A stretch of DNA of 64,000 bases from Oceanicaulis sp. HTCC2633 (lineage in GTDB: Bacteria; Pseudomonadota; Alphaproteobacteria; Caulobacterales; Maricaulaceae). The stretch spans positions 2,633,425 to 2,697,424 of the forward strand of contig NZ_CH672428.1 of the NCBI RefSeq assembly GCF_000152745.1. Direction: 5' to 3'. The translations under genes and the position numbers were made by a program. Positions 44,579 through 53,428 of this stretch are shown piece after piece (position 1 is the stretch's first letter; each line of letters opens with the position of its first letter). The notes under the pieces are model-generated. The model had not been told where the DNA came from, ran no database searches, and saw only the letters and a program-made list of their open reading frames with translations.

Positions 44579-45741
44579 GATGCGAAAGTCTTGAAATACC
44601 TCTGCAGCACGTCGGCATAGATGGCGGCGAGACGGGTCACATCGCTGACCGGCACGCGCTCATCCACTTGATGCATGGTCTCGCCCACGAGGCCGAATTC
44701 CGCGACCGGGCAATAATCCTTGATGAAGCGCGCGTCCGAGGTGCCGCCGCCCGTGGTCAGCGCCGGATCATGGCCGGTCTGGTCCCTGACCGCGGCGCGC
44801 AGCAGATCGGTGAAGGGGCCGGTCTCAGTCAGGAAGGCGTCGCCGGTGACGGTCAGATCAAGATCGATATCGCCGAAAAACCCCTGTTCCGCGGCGACGG
44901 CCTGTTCGCGCAGCCAGGTCTTCAGTCCGTCTCCGGTCTGGGCGGTGTTGAAGCGGATGTTGAACTTCGCCGTCGCTTTCGCCGGGATAACGTTATGGGG
45001 GGCATTGCCCACATCGATCGTCGTCACCTCGAGATTGGAGGGCTGGAAGTGCGGCGCGCCCTCGTCCAGCGTCCGCAATGTGATCCGGTTGAGAAAGTCG
45101 ATCAGCACCGGGATCGGGTTCTCGGCCTTTTCCGGATAGGCCACATGACCCTGCTGGCCCGTGACGGTGACGACGCCGTTGAGCGAGCCGCGGCGGCCCA
45201 CCTTGATGGTGTCGCCCAGATGGTGCGGGTTGGTGGGTTCGCCCACCAGGCAGTGGTCAAAACGCTCGCCCTTCTCCGCCACAGCCTTGAGCAGCTTCTT
45301 CGTGCCGTTCACGGCGGGGCCTTCCTCATCGCCGGTGATCAGGAAGGCGATGGATCCGGCCGGCCGCCCCTGAGACTGAAGCAGTCGGGCGACGCCGGCG
45401 ACCATGGCGGCGATGGCGCCTTTCATGTCCGACGCGCCGCGCCCCCACAGGACGTCATCGGCGATCTCGGCCTCGAACGGACCGCGGCTCCAGGCCGCTT
45501 CATCGCCGGGCGGGACCACATCGGTATGGCCGGCGAAGCAGAAGACCGGAGCCGTCTGGCCCAGCCGGGCATAGAGATTGTCCACCTCTTCGAACTTGAA
45601 GCGCGTGCATTCAAATCCCAGCGTTTCCAGCGCTTCGGACAGCACATCAAGCGCGCCGGCGTCGGCGGGCGTGACTGACGGCGCCTGGATCAGGCGGCGG
45701 GCGAGGGGGATCGGGTCGGTGAGGGCGGACAGATCAAGCAT
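44575..45741 (-). CDS. dapE: Succinyl-diaminopimelate desuccinylase
   Basis: Zinc enzyme of the lysine/meso-diaminopimelate pathway, removing succinate from N-succinyl-LL-DAP. 388 residues of the M20 family: FAGHTDVVPPGD with metal-ligand His and Asp, ITGDEEGPAVNGT with the catalytic/bridging Glu, NVIPAKATAKFNIRF, and GGTSDARFI near the end. Follows dapD by 58 bp in the same direction, so the two steps of the succinylase branch are encoded together. Confidence 0.95.
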   Translation of the reverse strand: MLDLSALTDPIPLARRLIQAPSVTPADAGALDVLSEALETLGFECTRFKFEEVDNLYARLGQTAPVFCFAGHTDVVPPGDEAAWSRGPFEAEIADDVLWGRGASDMKGAIAAMVAGVARLLQSQGRPAGSIAFLITGDEEGPAVNGTKKLLKAVAEKGERFDHCLVGEPTNPHHLGDTIKVGRRGSLNGVVTVTGQQGHVAYPEKAENPIPVLIDFLNRITLRTLDEGAPHFQPSNLEVTTIDVGNAPHNVIPAKATAKFNIRFNTAQTGDGLKTWLREQAVAAEQGFFGDIDLDLTVTGDAFLTETGPFTDLLRAAVRDQTGHDPALTTGGGTSDARFIKDYCPVAEFGLVGETMHQVDERVPVSDVTRLAAIYADVLQRYFKTFAS

Positions 45742-45799
45742 GACGCAGATTTAGGGCGTTTTCGCCACGGGCGCCATGCCTGACTATCGTCTGTCCATT

Positions 45800-46630
45800 C
45801 TAGTCGCGCAGCAGGGCGTTGATGGAGGTCTTGGCGCGGGTCTGGGCGTCGACGCGCTTGACGATGACGGCGCAATAGAGCCCCGGCTTGCCCGCTTCGC
45901 CCGGCAGATTGCCCGGCACCACAACGGCGTAGGGCGGCACCTCGCCGCGGAAGATCTCGCCGGTCTCACGATCGACGATCTTGGTGGAGCCGCTCAGGTA
46001 AACGCCCATGGCCAGGACCGCGCCCTCGCGCACGATCACGCCTTCGGCGACCTCGGCGCGGGCGCCGATGAAGCAATTGTCCTCGATGATCACCGGATTG
46101 GCCTGAAGCGGCTCGAGCACGCCGCCAATCCCGGCGCCGCCGGAAATGTGCACGTTCTTGCCGATCTGCGCGCAGGAGCCGACGGTGGCCCAGGTGTCCA
46201 CCATCGTGCCCTCATCCACATAGGCGCCGATATTGACGTAGGACGGCATCAGCACCACGCCCTTGCCGATGAAGGCGCCCCGGCGCACGGCGGCGGGCGG
46301 CACGGCGCGGAAACCCGCTTCCTGGAATTCCGCCGCGTCCCAGCCTTCGAACTTTGACGCGACCTTGTCCCACCACGGGCCATGATCGGCGCCGCCGGGA
46401 ATGATGCGGTTCGGGTTCAGACGGAAGGACAGCAGAACCGCTTTCTTCAGCCATTCATGAACGACCCACTGGCCAGACTCGTCCCGACTGGCGACACGGG
46501 CTTCGCCGCTGTCGAGCAGGTTGAGCGCGGCGTTCACCGCATCGCGGACATCCCCCTGGGTCTGGGTGGTGAGCTGGTCGCGGTCGTCCCAGGCGGCGTC
46601 GATGACGGATTTGAGAGCATCACGGTTCAT
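45800..46630 (-). CDS. dapD: Tetrahydrodipicolinate N-succinyltransferase
   Basis: Transfers succinyl from succinyl-CoA to tetrahydrodipicolinate. 276 residues with the left-handed beta-helix of hexapeptide repeats ([23 protein letters not shown] in parts; [24 protein letters not shown]) and the conserved [15 protein letters not shown] block. Overlaps the nucleotidase gene by 4 nt (ATGA). Full length. Feeds dapE. Confidence 0.96.
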   Translation of the reverse strand: MNRDALKSVIDAAWDDRDQLTTQTQGDVRDAVNAALNLLDSGEARVASRDESGQWVVHEWLKKAVLLSFRLNPNRIIPGGADHGPWWDKVASKFEGWDAAEFQEAGFRAVPPAAVRRGAFIGKGVVLMPSYVNIGAYVDEGTMVDTWATVGSCAQIGKNVHISGGAGIGGVLEPLQANPVIIEDNCFIGARAEVAEGVIVREGAVLAMGVYLSGSTKIVDRETGEIFRGEVPPYAVVVPGNLPGEAGKPGLYCAVIVKRVDAQTRAKTSINALLRD

Positions 46631-47346
46631 GGCGTCGTCTTCTTCTTGTTCTCGGCGGCGGCGTGCCAGTCGCCCAGGAAGGTGCGCAGGCAGTCCACGG
46701 CGTAATGGATGTGGGGAGGATGTACCAAGGGTTCGGGGCGAGCGCCATCCGCAAGCGCTTCAACGGGCGGATGCACCAGCACGGTGGTGAAGCCCACATC
46801 ATGGGCGGTCTGCAGGTTCTTGACCGAATCCTCGAACATCACCGTGCTCGGCGGCGTGATCGAGAAATGGCCGGTAAAGCGGTCAAAGCCCTCTCGGTGC
46901 GGCTTGGGCGTGAAGGCGGCGGCCTCGATGTCATAGAGGTCTTCAAACAGCCCGTTCAATCCGAGACGGTCGATCACCTTCTCTGCGTGCTTGCGCGAAC
47001 CATTGGTGTAGACGATGCGTCGGCCGTCCAGCGCTTTGACATGCGCGGCGAGTTCAGGATCAGGCGTGATCACCGAATGATCGACGTCATGGACGAAATC
47101 GAGAAAGCTCGCCAGATCCCGCACCTGATTGTTCGCCAGCAATCCGTTCAGCGTGGTGCCGTAGGTCGTGTAGTAATGCTGCTGCATGGCGTGCGCTTCC
47201 TCCCGGGTGAGGGAGAATTCGCGCTGGACCCAGTCGGTCATCTTGTCGATGACCTGGCTCATCACGGCGGCGTCGGCGGGGTAGAGCGTCTCATCGAGAT
47301 CGAACACCCAGGTGTCCACATGATGCAGGTCAGGGGTTCGGGTCAC
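46627..47346 (-). CDS. Pyrimidine 5'-nucleotidase (HAD family)
   Basis: 239 residues, HAD subfamily IA with the Sdt1/PYNT-like pattern. FDLDETLYP carries the nucleophilic Asp and the DxDxT acidic pair; [14 protein letters not shown] is motif II; K in [10 protein letters not shown]; and [13 protein letters not shown] is motif IV. Dephosphorylates pyrimidine nucleotides. In alphaproteobacteria the gene is often linked to dapD. Overlaps both neighbours by 4 nt. Confidence 0.9.
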   Translation of the reverse strand: MTRTPDLHHVDTWVFDLDETLYPADAAVMSQVIDKMTDWVQREFSLTREEAHAMQQHYYTTYGTTLNGLLANNQVRDLASFLDFVHDVDHSVITPDPELAAHVKALDGRRIVYTNGSRKHAEKVIDRLGLNGLFEDLYDIEAAAFTPKPHREGFDRFTGHFSITPPSTVMFEDSVKNLQTAHDVGFTTVLVHPPVEALADGARPEPLVHPPHIHYAVDCLRTFLGDWHAAAENKKKTTP

Positions 47347-48320
47347 GGAAGCGGTTCCTCAAAGTCATTCAGGTCGAGCCGCATCACGCTGCCGCCGTCT
47401 TCGGGGGCGGGCGCAGCGCGGAACAGGGCGGGCTGGAAGCCAGAATTGGTGCATTCGCTCCGGGTCTGGCTCGTAAAGCGCGCCGGGGTGATGCAGAAAG
47501 CCTCGGTTCCGCCCGCCAGCGGGCGCAGGGCGTCCGCGTCGATCAGCTGCGCGTAGACATAGGTTTCATTGCTTGTGAGCTGGGCGGAGAGCGTCTGCGC
47601 GCAGCCGCCCGGCGCAATGCGCCACCAGCCGCGGGTTTCATATCCATCCCCGGCGGCGCGTGCGACGGCGACGCCCATGGGCAGGTTGGCGTCATTACAG
47701 ACCTGCAGCCCCAGCCCGGTATTGCGCGCCAGGGCGCGTTCATGCAGCGCCTCGATCAGAGCGGCGCGGTCCGCGCCGAAACTGCGGCCCTGGTCCTCTT
47801 CGAAGGCGGCGACCTGGCGGCGGGTGCGCCGCCCGGCATAGCCGTCGATGACATTGATGTCATAGCCCGCCGATTGCAGCAGGCGTTGCAGCCCGGCCTC
47901 CTCGGCCCGATCGCCGAAATCGGCGACCTCGACCAAGACCGCGTGATCGCGTTCGGCGTCGGTCAGCTGGCGGAACTTGCGGGTCTCAAGGCCCAGGGTT
48001 TCGCAGTCCGCCACGCCTTCAAAGGCGAAGTCGGTCTCGTCCACGCAGATATCCAGGCTGCCGCGCCATTCGCGCACCCCGCCCAGATAGGCGCGGGTGG
48101 TGCGGGCGTAGAGATATTGATCAGAGCTGGTGGACGGGCCGATCTCGGCGCAGCCGCCCGGCGCGATCCGCGCCCAGCCCTCCACGGCGAGCCCGGTGGG
48201 CGTGCGCCAGGCCTTGGCGGCTTCGACCATGAAGCTGGTCTCGTTGCACACCTGACCGGCCTGGGCCGCACCGCTGAAGCCCAGGGCGATGAAGGCGGCG
48301 ATCAGGATCCGGTTCAGCAT
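47343..48320 (-). CDS. Two DUF1036 domains around a peptidoglycan-binding-like segment
   Basis: 325 residues. Signal peptide ends at GAAQAG (about 21). A first DUF1036 domain (QVCNETSFMVEAAKAWRTP ... GWARIAPGGCAEIG, about 22-125), a middle helical repeat (GLQRLLQSAGYDINVIDGYAG, R-x-TRRQVAAF, about 140-180) like PG_binding_1, then a second DUF1036 (VCNDANLPMGVAVARAAG ... GWWRIAPGGCAQTL, about 205-310). Periplasmic, with several paired cysteines. The function is unknown. Follows engB after 42 bp in the same direction. Confidence 0.78.
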   Translation of the reverse strand: MLNRILIAAFIALGFSGAAQAGQVCNETSFMVEAAKAWRTPTGLAVEGWARIAPGGCAEIGPSTSSDQYLYARTTRAYLGGVREWRGSLDICVDETDFAFEGVADCETLGLETRKFRQLTDAERDHAVLVEVADFGDRAEEAGLQRLLQSAGYDINVIDGYAGRRTRRQVAAFEEDQGRSFGADRAALIEALHERALARNTGLGLQVCNDANLPMGVAVARAAGDGYETRGWWRIAPGGCAQTLSAQLTSNETYVYAQLIDADALRPLAGGTEAFCITPARFTSQTRSECTNSGFQPALFRAAPAPEDGGSVMRLDLNDFEEPLP

Positions 48321-48362
48321 GTCGACAGTCCCGTTTGGCAGGGCGTGTCAGGGCCCCGGTGG

Positions 48363-49028
48363 CTATTCCCCGGCCGGCAGGGCCAGGGTGGAGATTTCCC
48401 CGCGCAGCTCATCCAGCCCGTCACGCTTGGCGCTGGAGGTGGCCGAGATCACCGGGAAGGCGGCGGGCCGCCGGGCGACTTTCGCCTGGGTTTCCTCAAG
48501 GCGCTTCTGCGCTTCGGATGGCTTGAGCTTGTCGGTCTTGGTCAGAACGATCTGGTACACCACCGCGGCGCTATCAAGAACCTTCATGATCGCTTCGTCA
48601 GAGGGCTTGATGCCGTGCCGGGAGTCGATCAGCAGGAAGACCCGCTTGAGATTGACCCGGCCGCGCAGATAGTTCTGCGTCAGGCGCGTCCAGCGCGCCG
48701 CGACCTCCTTGGGGGCCTTGGCGAAGCCATAGCCGGGCAGGTCGACGATGCGCAGCCGGCCATGCATGTCAAAGAAGTTCAGCTCCCGCGTGCGGCCCGG
48801 CTCGGTCGAGGCGCGCGCCAGCTGCTTGCGGCCGGTCAGGGCGTTGATCAGCGAGGACTTGCCCACGTTCGAACGGCCGGCGAAGGCCACTTCCGGCACA
48901 TGGGTGTCGGGCAGGGTGTCCATGGACACCACGCCCAGCATGAAGTCGATCTGGCCCGAGAACAGCTTGCGGCCCGCCGCGAGACGGGCCGCCTGTTCTG
49001 CCTGGGCTTCGGGAGAGGGCTCGGTCAG
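48363..49028 (-). CDS. engB: Ribosome-assembly GTPase EngB/YihA (probable CUG start)
   Basis: Essential GTPase for 50S ribosome assembly. 221 residues in this reading: G1 GRSNVGKS, G3 DLPGYGFA, G4 TKTDKL, with the family N-terminal segment LAAGRKLFSGQIDFMLGVVSM, then TLPDTHVPEVAFAGRSN. The frame is open back to a stop at 49041-49043. No ATG, GTG or TTG occurs before the conserved segment; the only in-frame initiation candidate that retains it is CTG at 49028, exactly 5 nt after AGGAGG (49034-49039). An ATG at 48941 would cut off 29 residues and lacks a ribosome site. Lies 9 nt after yidC. Confidence 0.85.
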   Translation of the reverse strand: MTEPSPEAQAEQAARLAAGRKLFSGQIDFMLGVVSMDTLPDTHVPEVAFAGRSNVGKSSLINALTGRKQLARASTEPGRTRELNFFDMHGRLRIVDLPGYGFAKAPKEVAARWTRLTQNYLRGRVNLKRVFLLIDSRHGIKPSDEAIMKVLDSAAVVYQIVLTKTDKLKPSEAQKRLEETQAKVARRPAAFPVISATSSAKRDGLDELRGEISTLALPAGE

Positions 49029-49033
49029 GGCCG

Positions 49034-49039
49034 CCTCCT
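49034..49039 (-). promoter_or_regulatory. Perfect Shine-Dalgarno deciding the engB start
   Basis: AGGAGG on the minus strand overlaps the yidC stop codon and stands 5 nt from CTG 49028. It is the strongest ribosome site seen in the window and is the main argument for the CUG initiation codon. Confidence 0.7.
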
Positions 49040-51056
49040 ATTTCTTCTTGCCGCCGCGCGGTTTTTTCGCTGCGGGGTTGGAGCTGACCCGGCGGCCGGT
49101 CGGCGCGGGCTTGGTCTCGGTTGCGGTGTCAGTCGGGGTCTTCCCGTCTGTCGCCGCATCATCGGCGTTGGCGTCCTCGGCCAGGTCGCCGACAGCTTCC
49201 TCGACCTTGCCCTCAATCACCTGATTGGTGGCGGTCGGGGTGTCCTCGCCCTGGTATTTGGCGGGCACGGCCTTGCCGGTCAGCTTTGAGCGCAGCTTGA
49301 AGAAGTTGCGGTCGAGCTCGGTCACCACGCCCTGACGGCGCATGATCAGGTATTGCTGACCGATGGTCAGGGTGTTGTTCCAGGACCAGTAGATGATCAG
49401 GGCGGCCGGGAAGGGCGCCATGATGATGGTGAAGATCACCGGCATGAAGGCGAAGATCTGGCGCTGGATCTTGTCGGCGGGCGGCGGGTTCAGCGATTGC
49501 TGGGCCCACATGGTCACGCCCATCAGGAGCGGCCAGACGCCGATCGCCAGGATCGGGCCGACAATCGGCAGGCCGGACGGATCATAGGGCAACAGGCCGA
49601 ACAGATTGCCGATCATGGTCGGATCGGGCGCGGACATGTCCTGGATCCAGCCGAAGAAGGGCGCATGGCGCGCATCGAGCGAGATGAACACCGTCTTGTA
49701 GAGCGCAAAGAAGATCGGGATCTGCGGCAGCATGGGCAGACAGCCCGCCACCGGGTTGATGCGCTCCTTGCGATAGAGCTCCATCATCGCCTTCTGCTGG
49801 GCTTGCGGATCATCTTTGTAGCGCTCGCGGATCTCGGTCATTTTCGGCGCGGCCGAGCGCATCTTGGCCATGGAGGCGAAGGCGCGGTTGTTCAGCGGGA
49901 ACAGCACCAGCTTGATCAGAAGCGTCACGACCATGATGGCGAGGCCGTAATTGCCCAGCACGCCGTAGAAGAAGTGCAGCGCCGCGAAGAAGGGCCGGGT
50001 CAGGAACCAGAACATGCCCCAGTCGATCGCCATGGTCAGGCGGTCAATGCCCAGATCGTTTTCATAGGCGGCCAGGATCGGCTGTTTCTTGGCGCCGGCG
50101 AAGACATAGCTCGTGGATTCGAGCGTGGCGCCCGGCGCGAGGGTTTCGGCGTCGCTGAGATAGTTGGACTCAAAGACCGGACGGTCGGGACGCGACACGA
50201 CGCGGAACTGGGCGCGCACATTGGGCTGGCCTTCGGGCGCGACGGCGGCGAGCCAGTACTTGGAGGTGATGCCCATCCAGCCGCCGGGGCCGTTGCGCTC
50301 GATCAGGCCTTCATCTTCCCATTTCTTGAACTTGCGATCGAAATGGGTGCCGTCGATGACGCCGACCGCGCCTTCATGGAGCACGAAGAAATTCTGCAGG
50401 TCGGCCGGGACGCCATGCTGGCGCACCAGCGCATAGGGGCGAAGGGAGACGGCCGCCGAGCCATTATTGATGACGGTGTCGTTGACGGTGAAGAGATAGT
50501 TCTCGTCCACCGAGATCGTCCGGCGGAAGGTCAGGTCGCCCGCGGCGTGCTCCAGCACCACCGGCGTGGTTTCGGTCAGCACATCGCCCTCGACCAGCGT
50601 CCAGTTCGTGCTCAGCCCCGGCAGGCCCTGGGGCGCATTGGCGCCGCCCAGCCAGCCGCTGGCGGCGAACTGATAGCCGTCAAAACCTTCAGGGCTCATC
50701 AGGGTCACCGGCACGCCGGAATCCACTTCGGTCTCGTAGCGCAGCAGCTGCAGGTCATCGATCCGTGCGCCGGTCAGCGACAGCGAGCCAGACAGGGCCT
50801 CGGTGCGGATCTCGATGCGCTGGGAGCGGGCGAGGGCGTCTTCACGGCTCATGCCGTTCTCGCCCAGCCCGGCGGCGAAGCCGGAGTCGGTGGCCTGGGG
50901 CGCGTCGTCGCCCGTCTCCTGGACCTGGGTTTCTGCCGTCGCCTGCTCAGCCGCTTCACGGTCTCGCGCCATCGGGTCGAGGATGAAGGCCTGATAGAAG
51001 AACAGAATGCCGATCGCTATGACGGCCGCGAGCAGGAAATTGCGGTTCTCACCCAT
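49038..51056 (-). CDS. yidC: Membrane protein insertase YidC
   Basis: Inserts proteins into the inner membrane, alone or with SecYEG. 672 residues with an N-terminal helix (FLLAAVIAIGILFFYQAFI), a large periplasmic beta domain (about 50-350), and the five-helix core beginning MFWFLTRPFFAALHFFYGVLGNYG (in pieces) with FPLNNRAFASMAKM, RINPVAGCLPMLPQIPIFFALY, and a C-terminal Lys-rich tail KKPRGGKKK. Full-length gram-negative form. Lies between rnpA (15 bp upstream) and engB; no yidD in between. Confidence 0.97.
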   Translation of the reverse strand: MGENRNFLLAAVIAIGILFFYQAFILDPMARDREAAEQATAETQVQETGDDAPQATDSGFAAGLGENGMSREDALARSQRIEIRTEALSGSLSLTGARIDDLQLLRYETEVDSGVPVTLMSPEGFDGYQFAASGWLGGANAPQGLPGLSTNWTLVEGDVLTETTPVVLEHAAGDLTFRRTISVDENYLFTVNDTVINNGSAAVSLRPYALVRQHGVPADLQNFFVLHEGAVGVIDGTHFDRKFKKWEDEGLIERNGPGGWMGITSKYWLAAVAPEGQPNVRAQFRVVSRPDRPVFESNYLSDAETLAPGATLESTSYVFAGAKKQPILAAYENDLGIDRLTMAIDWGMFWFLTRPFFAALHFFYGVLGNYGLAIMVVTLLIKLVLFPLNNRAFASMAKMRSAAPKMTEIRERYKDDPQAQQKAMMELYRKERINPVAGCLPMLPQIPIFFALYKTVFISLDARHAPFFGWIQDMSAPDPTMIGNLFGLLPYDPSGLPIVGPILAIGVWPLLMGVTMWAQQSLNPPPADKIQRQIFAFMPVIFTIIMAPFPAALIIYWSWNNTLTIGQQYLIMRRQGVVTELDRNFFKLRSKLTGKAVPAKYQGEDTPTATNQVIEGKVEEAVGDLAEDANADDAATDGKTPTDTATETKPAPTGRRVSSNPAAKKPRGGKKK

Positions 51057-51071
51057 GGGAGGAACGGTCCC

Positions 51072-51467
51072 TTACGGTTTTGAGGGCGTATGATCGCGCG
51101 AACCGCCCGTCGGTCCGCGTTCACGCCGCGCGAGGCTTATCAACGCGGCTTTCACATCGTCAAGCAAGGCCGGCCAGGATCGGGCCGCAGTTTGAGCGCG
51201 CGCAATGAACACATAGTCGGTTCCGGGCTGTCCGTGGAGGGGCAGCAACAGGCGGGCGGCTGCGCGCAATCGACGCTTGGCGCGATTGCGCGCCACGGCA
51301 TTGCCGATTTTCTTGGTCGCCGTAAACCCGGCCCGGGTCGGGCCGTCGCGATCATCCTTGCGGACAAGCATCTGAATGACCACGGAGGGTTTGGCGGAAC
51401 GCGGCGCTTCTCGCGCGCGTAAAAAATCGCGCCGCTCGGTGATCCGTGCGGCGCGATCTGGATACAT
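51072..51467 (-). CDS. rnpA: Ribonuclease P protein component
   Basis: Protein subunit that binds the RNase P RNA and the 5' leader of pre-tRNA. 131 residues. ITERRDFLRARE matches the start block and ARNRAKRRLRAAARLLLP contains the RNR motif that binds RNA. No strong ribosome site before ATG 51467. 24 bp from rpmH, giving the classic rpmH-rnpA order. The C terminus is longer than in E. coli, with charged Pro/Gly-rich tail. Confidence 0.93.
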   Translation of the reverse strand: MYPDRAARITERRDFLRAREAPRSAKPSVVIQMLVRKDDRDGPTRAGFTATKKIGNAVARNRAKRRLRAAARLLLPLHGQPGTDYVFIARAQTAARSWPALLDDVKAALISLARRERGPTGGSRDHTPSKP

Positions 51468-51490
51468 CGTCGTGTCGTCTGGCGCCTGAA

Positions 51491-51625
51491 TTAGGCGGAC
51501 AGGCGCTTACGGCCCTTGGCGCGGCGACGCGCCAGAACCTGACGACCGGCTTTGGTGGCGGCGCGGGCACGGAAACCGTGGCGGCGCTTGCGGACCAGTT
51601 TGGACGGCTGGAATGTACGTTTCAC
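51491..51625 (-). CDS. rpmH: 50S ribosomal protein L34 (GTG start)
   Basis: 44 residues, the exact family length. Starts with GTG at 51625, 7 nt after GGGAG, and reads as a very basic protein with [19 protein letters not shown] and [16 protein letters not shown], which is L34. The only start codon matching the conserved K-R-T-F-Q-P opening is this GTG. Below the usual length cutoff for gene finders. First gene of the rpmH-rnpA-yidC-engB run. Confidence 0.97.
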   Translation of the reverse strand: MKRTFQPSKLVRKRRHGFRARAATKAGRQVLARRRAKGRKRLSA

Positions 51626-51762
51626 GGTTCGGCTCCCATGGGGATCAGCGGCCGGTCTCCCGGCGGCTCAAAATTCGAGCCGCGGTGGATACGGGAGGTG
51701 AGCGCATGAGTCAAGCGCCCCACCGCCTCCGATTGCGGCTGTTCGCAGAGCTTATAGCATGG

Positions 51763-52428
51763 CTAGCGATCATATTCCGCCAGAAAACGCGGCGCCGGGG
51801 CGGGCAGCTGCAGTGCGCGCCGGACCGCAGGGCGCGCATCAATGCGCGCGATCCACGCCGCAAGGGCGTCGAGACCGTCAATCGAGACCCCAGCCCAGGA
51901 ATGGCAGCGCACCCAGGGAAACATAGCCATGTCGGCGATCGAATACGCCTCGCCCGCCAGCCAGTCGCGACCGTGCAGGCGCGTGTTCAGGACTTCAAAC
52001 AGACGCCGGGATTCGGTGGTGAAGCGCTTGAGGGCGCTCTCGCTGGCCTCCTCCTGATGCGGCGCGAAGCGGCGAAAGAACATGGTCTGGCCCATCATCG
52101 GGCCTACCCCGCCCATCTGCAGCATAAGCCATTGCAGGGTTTCAGAACGGAGCTTGGGATCGTCAGACAGGAACAGACCGGATTTTTCGGCCAGATACCA
52201 CAGCATGGCGCCCGATTCGAAGACGACGAAGTCTGCGGCGGCGTGATCGACCAGCACGGGAATCTTGCCATTGGGGTTGAGCGCCAGAAACGCAGGCGTC
52301 TTGTGGGTGCGGGCCGAGAAATCGATGGGTTCGAGCGAATAGTTCAGTCCGCTCTCTTCCAGAAAGATCAGCGGTTTCCAGCCATTCATCGTGGCGGCGG
52401 TGTACAGGGTGATGTCTGCTTCGGGCAT
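51763..52428 (-). CDS. Glutathione S-transferase family protein
   Basis: 221 residues: thioredoxin-like N-terminal domain with NGWKPLIFLEESGLNY, ALNPNGKIPVLVD (cis-Pro in KIPVL) and FESGAMLWYLAEKSG; all-helical C-terminal domain with SIADMAMFPWVRCH. The pattern of WxxLIFLEE and GGVGPMMGQTMFF matches YfcG/Ure2-like disulfide oxidoreductases that bind glutathione. Probably redox rather than detoxifying. Stands alone near the rpmH promoter. Confidence 0.88.
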   Translation of the reverse strand: MPEADITLYTAATMNGWKPLIFLEESGLNYSLEPIDFSARTHKTPAFLALNPNGKIPVLVDHAAADFVVFESGAMLWYLAEKSGLFLSDDPKLRSETLQWLMLQMGGVGPMMGQTMFFRRFAPHQEEASESALKRFTTESRRLFEVLNTRLHGRDWLAGEAYSIADMAMFPWVRCHSWAGVSIDGLDALAAWIARIDARPAVRRALQLPAPAPRFLAEYDR

Positions 52429-52672
52429 GGTGGGGCGTCCTTGGTCACAGGGCGCAAGACGCCCGTCGCGCTGTGACTGCCCGCTCCAGTCGCGATGCGA
52501 TATCGGGTCATGTCCGCACGGGAAACTACCTAGGCAGGCGATAAATCCGTGATTTTGAAATAAAGTTTCACGCCATGGTGAAGATGGCGCAGCGGGATGT
52601 GGTTTTCCCCTACTCGACGGCGCGGTCTATATCCGGTCACAACAGTCACACGAATGCTGAAGGGGTATCCGG

Positions 52673-53428
52673 ATGGACGCCGAACCGAACCTGTCTGAAG
52701 ACGCGCCAGAGACCGCGCCCTCCAAGCCGCTCTGGCGCCGCCTGGCGCCACTGGTGATCCTCGTCGCCGGTCTTGCCGCCTTCTTCGCGCTGGGCGGGCA
52801 GCAATATCTCGACGCCGACCGCGCCCAGGCCCTGCTGCGTGACATGGACGGCTGGGTGCAGGACAATCTCCTGCTGGCGCTCCTCGCCTACACTGTCTTC
52901 TATGCGCTCGCCGTGGCGATTTCCGTGCCGGGCGCTTTGTGGTTCACCATTGGCTCGGGCTTCCTGTTCGGCGCGTATCTGGGCACAGGGGTCGCGGTGA
53001 TCGGTTCGACCACCGGCGCGACCATCATCTTCCTTGCGGCGCGCTACGCCTTTGCGGACTGGGTGCGCCAGAAATTCCCCGGCTATGTGCAGAAGCTGCA
53101 GGACGGCTTCTCGCGGGACGCCTTCACCTACATCGTCATCCTGCGCCTGATCCCGGTGCTGCCCTTCTTCGGCATCAATATCGCGACGGCGCTTCTGAAT
53201 GTGCCGGTGCGCGCCTATGCGCTGGGCACGCTGGTGGGGGTCATTCCGGGCGCCTATGTGTATGCGACCGTCGGCGCGACCATCAAACGCGCCGCGGCCG
53301 AGGGCGTGCCGAGTTTTGGCGCGCTTCTGACGCCGGAACTGATCTTCGCCATGGTCGCCTTCGCCGTGCTGGCGCTGCTGCCGATGGTTCTGCGCCGGGT
53401 GCGCAAGGACAAGGGAGAGGCCGCATGA
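52673..53428 (+). CDS. TVP38/TMEM64 (VTT) membrane protein
   Basis: 251 residues, inner membrane. About six helices; the VTT/SNARE-associated domain has FTIGSGFLFGAYLGTGVAVIGSTTGATI with reentrant-helix glycines, then YIVILRLIPVLPFFGINI in the central part. The family is related to DedA and may move lipids or undecaprenyl carriers. Overlaps the next reductase by 4 nt (ATGA), an arrangement repeated in many bacteria, sometimes as a fusion. Confidence 0.88.
   Translation: MDAEPNLSEDAPETAPSKPLWRRLAPLVILVAGLAAFFALGGQQYLDADRAQALLRDMDGWVQDNLLLALLAYTVFYALAVAISVPGALWFTIGSGFLFGAYLGTGVAVIGSTTGATIIFLAARYAFADWVRQKFPGYVQKLQDGFSRDAFTYIVILRLIPVLPFFGINIATALLNVPVRAYALGTLVGVIPGAYVYATVGATIKRAAAEGVPSFGALLTPELIFAMVAFAVLALLPMVLRRVRKDKGEAA

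Noticed and set aside
52939-53424. Upstream in-frame extension of the flavin reductase
   Set aside because: It lies in another frame of the TVP38 gene; the reductase's conserved start and ribosome site are at 53425.
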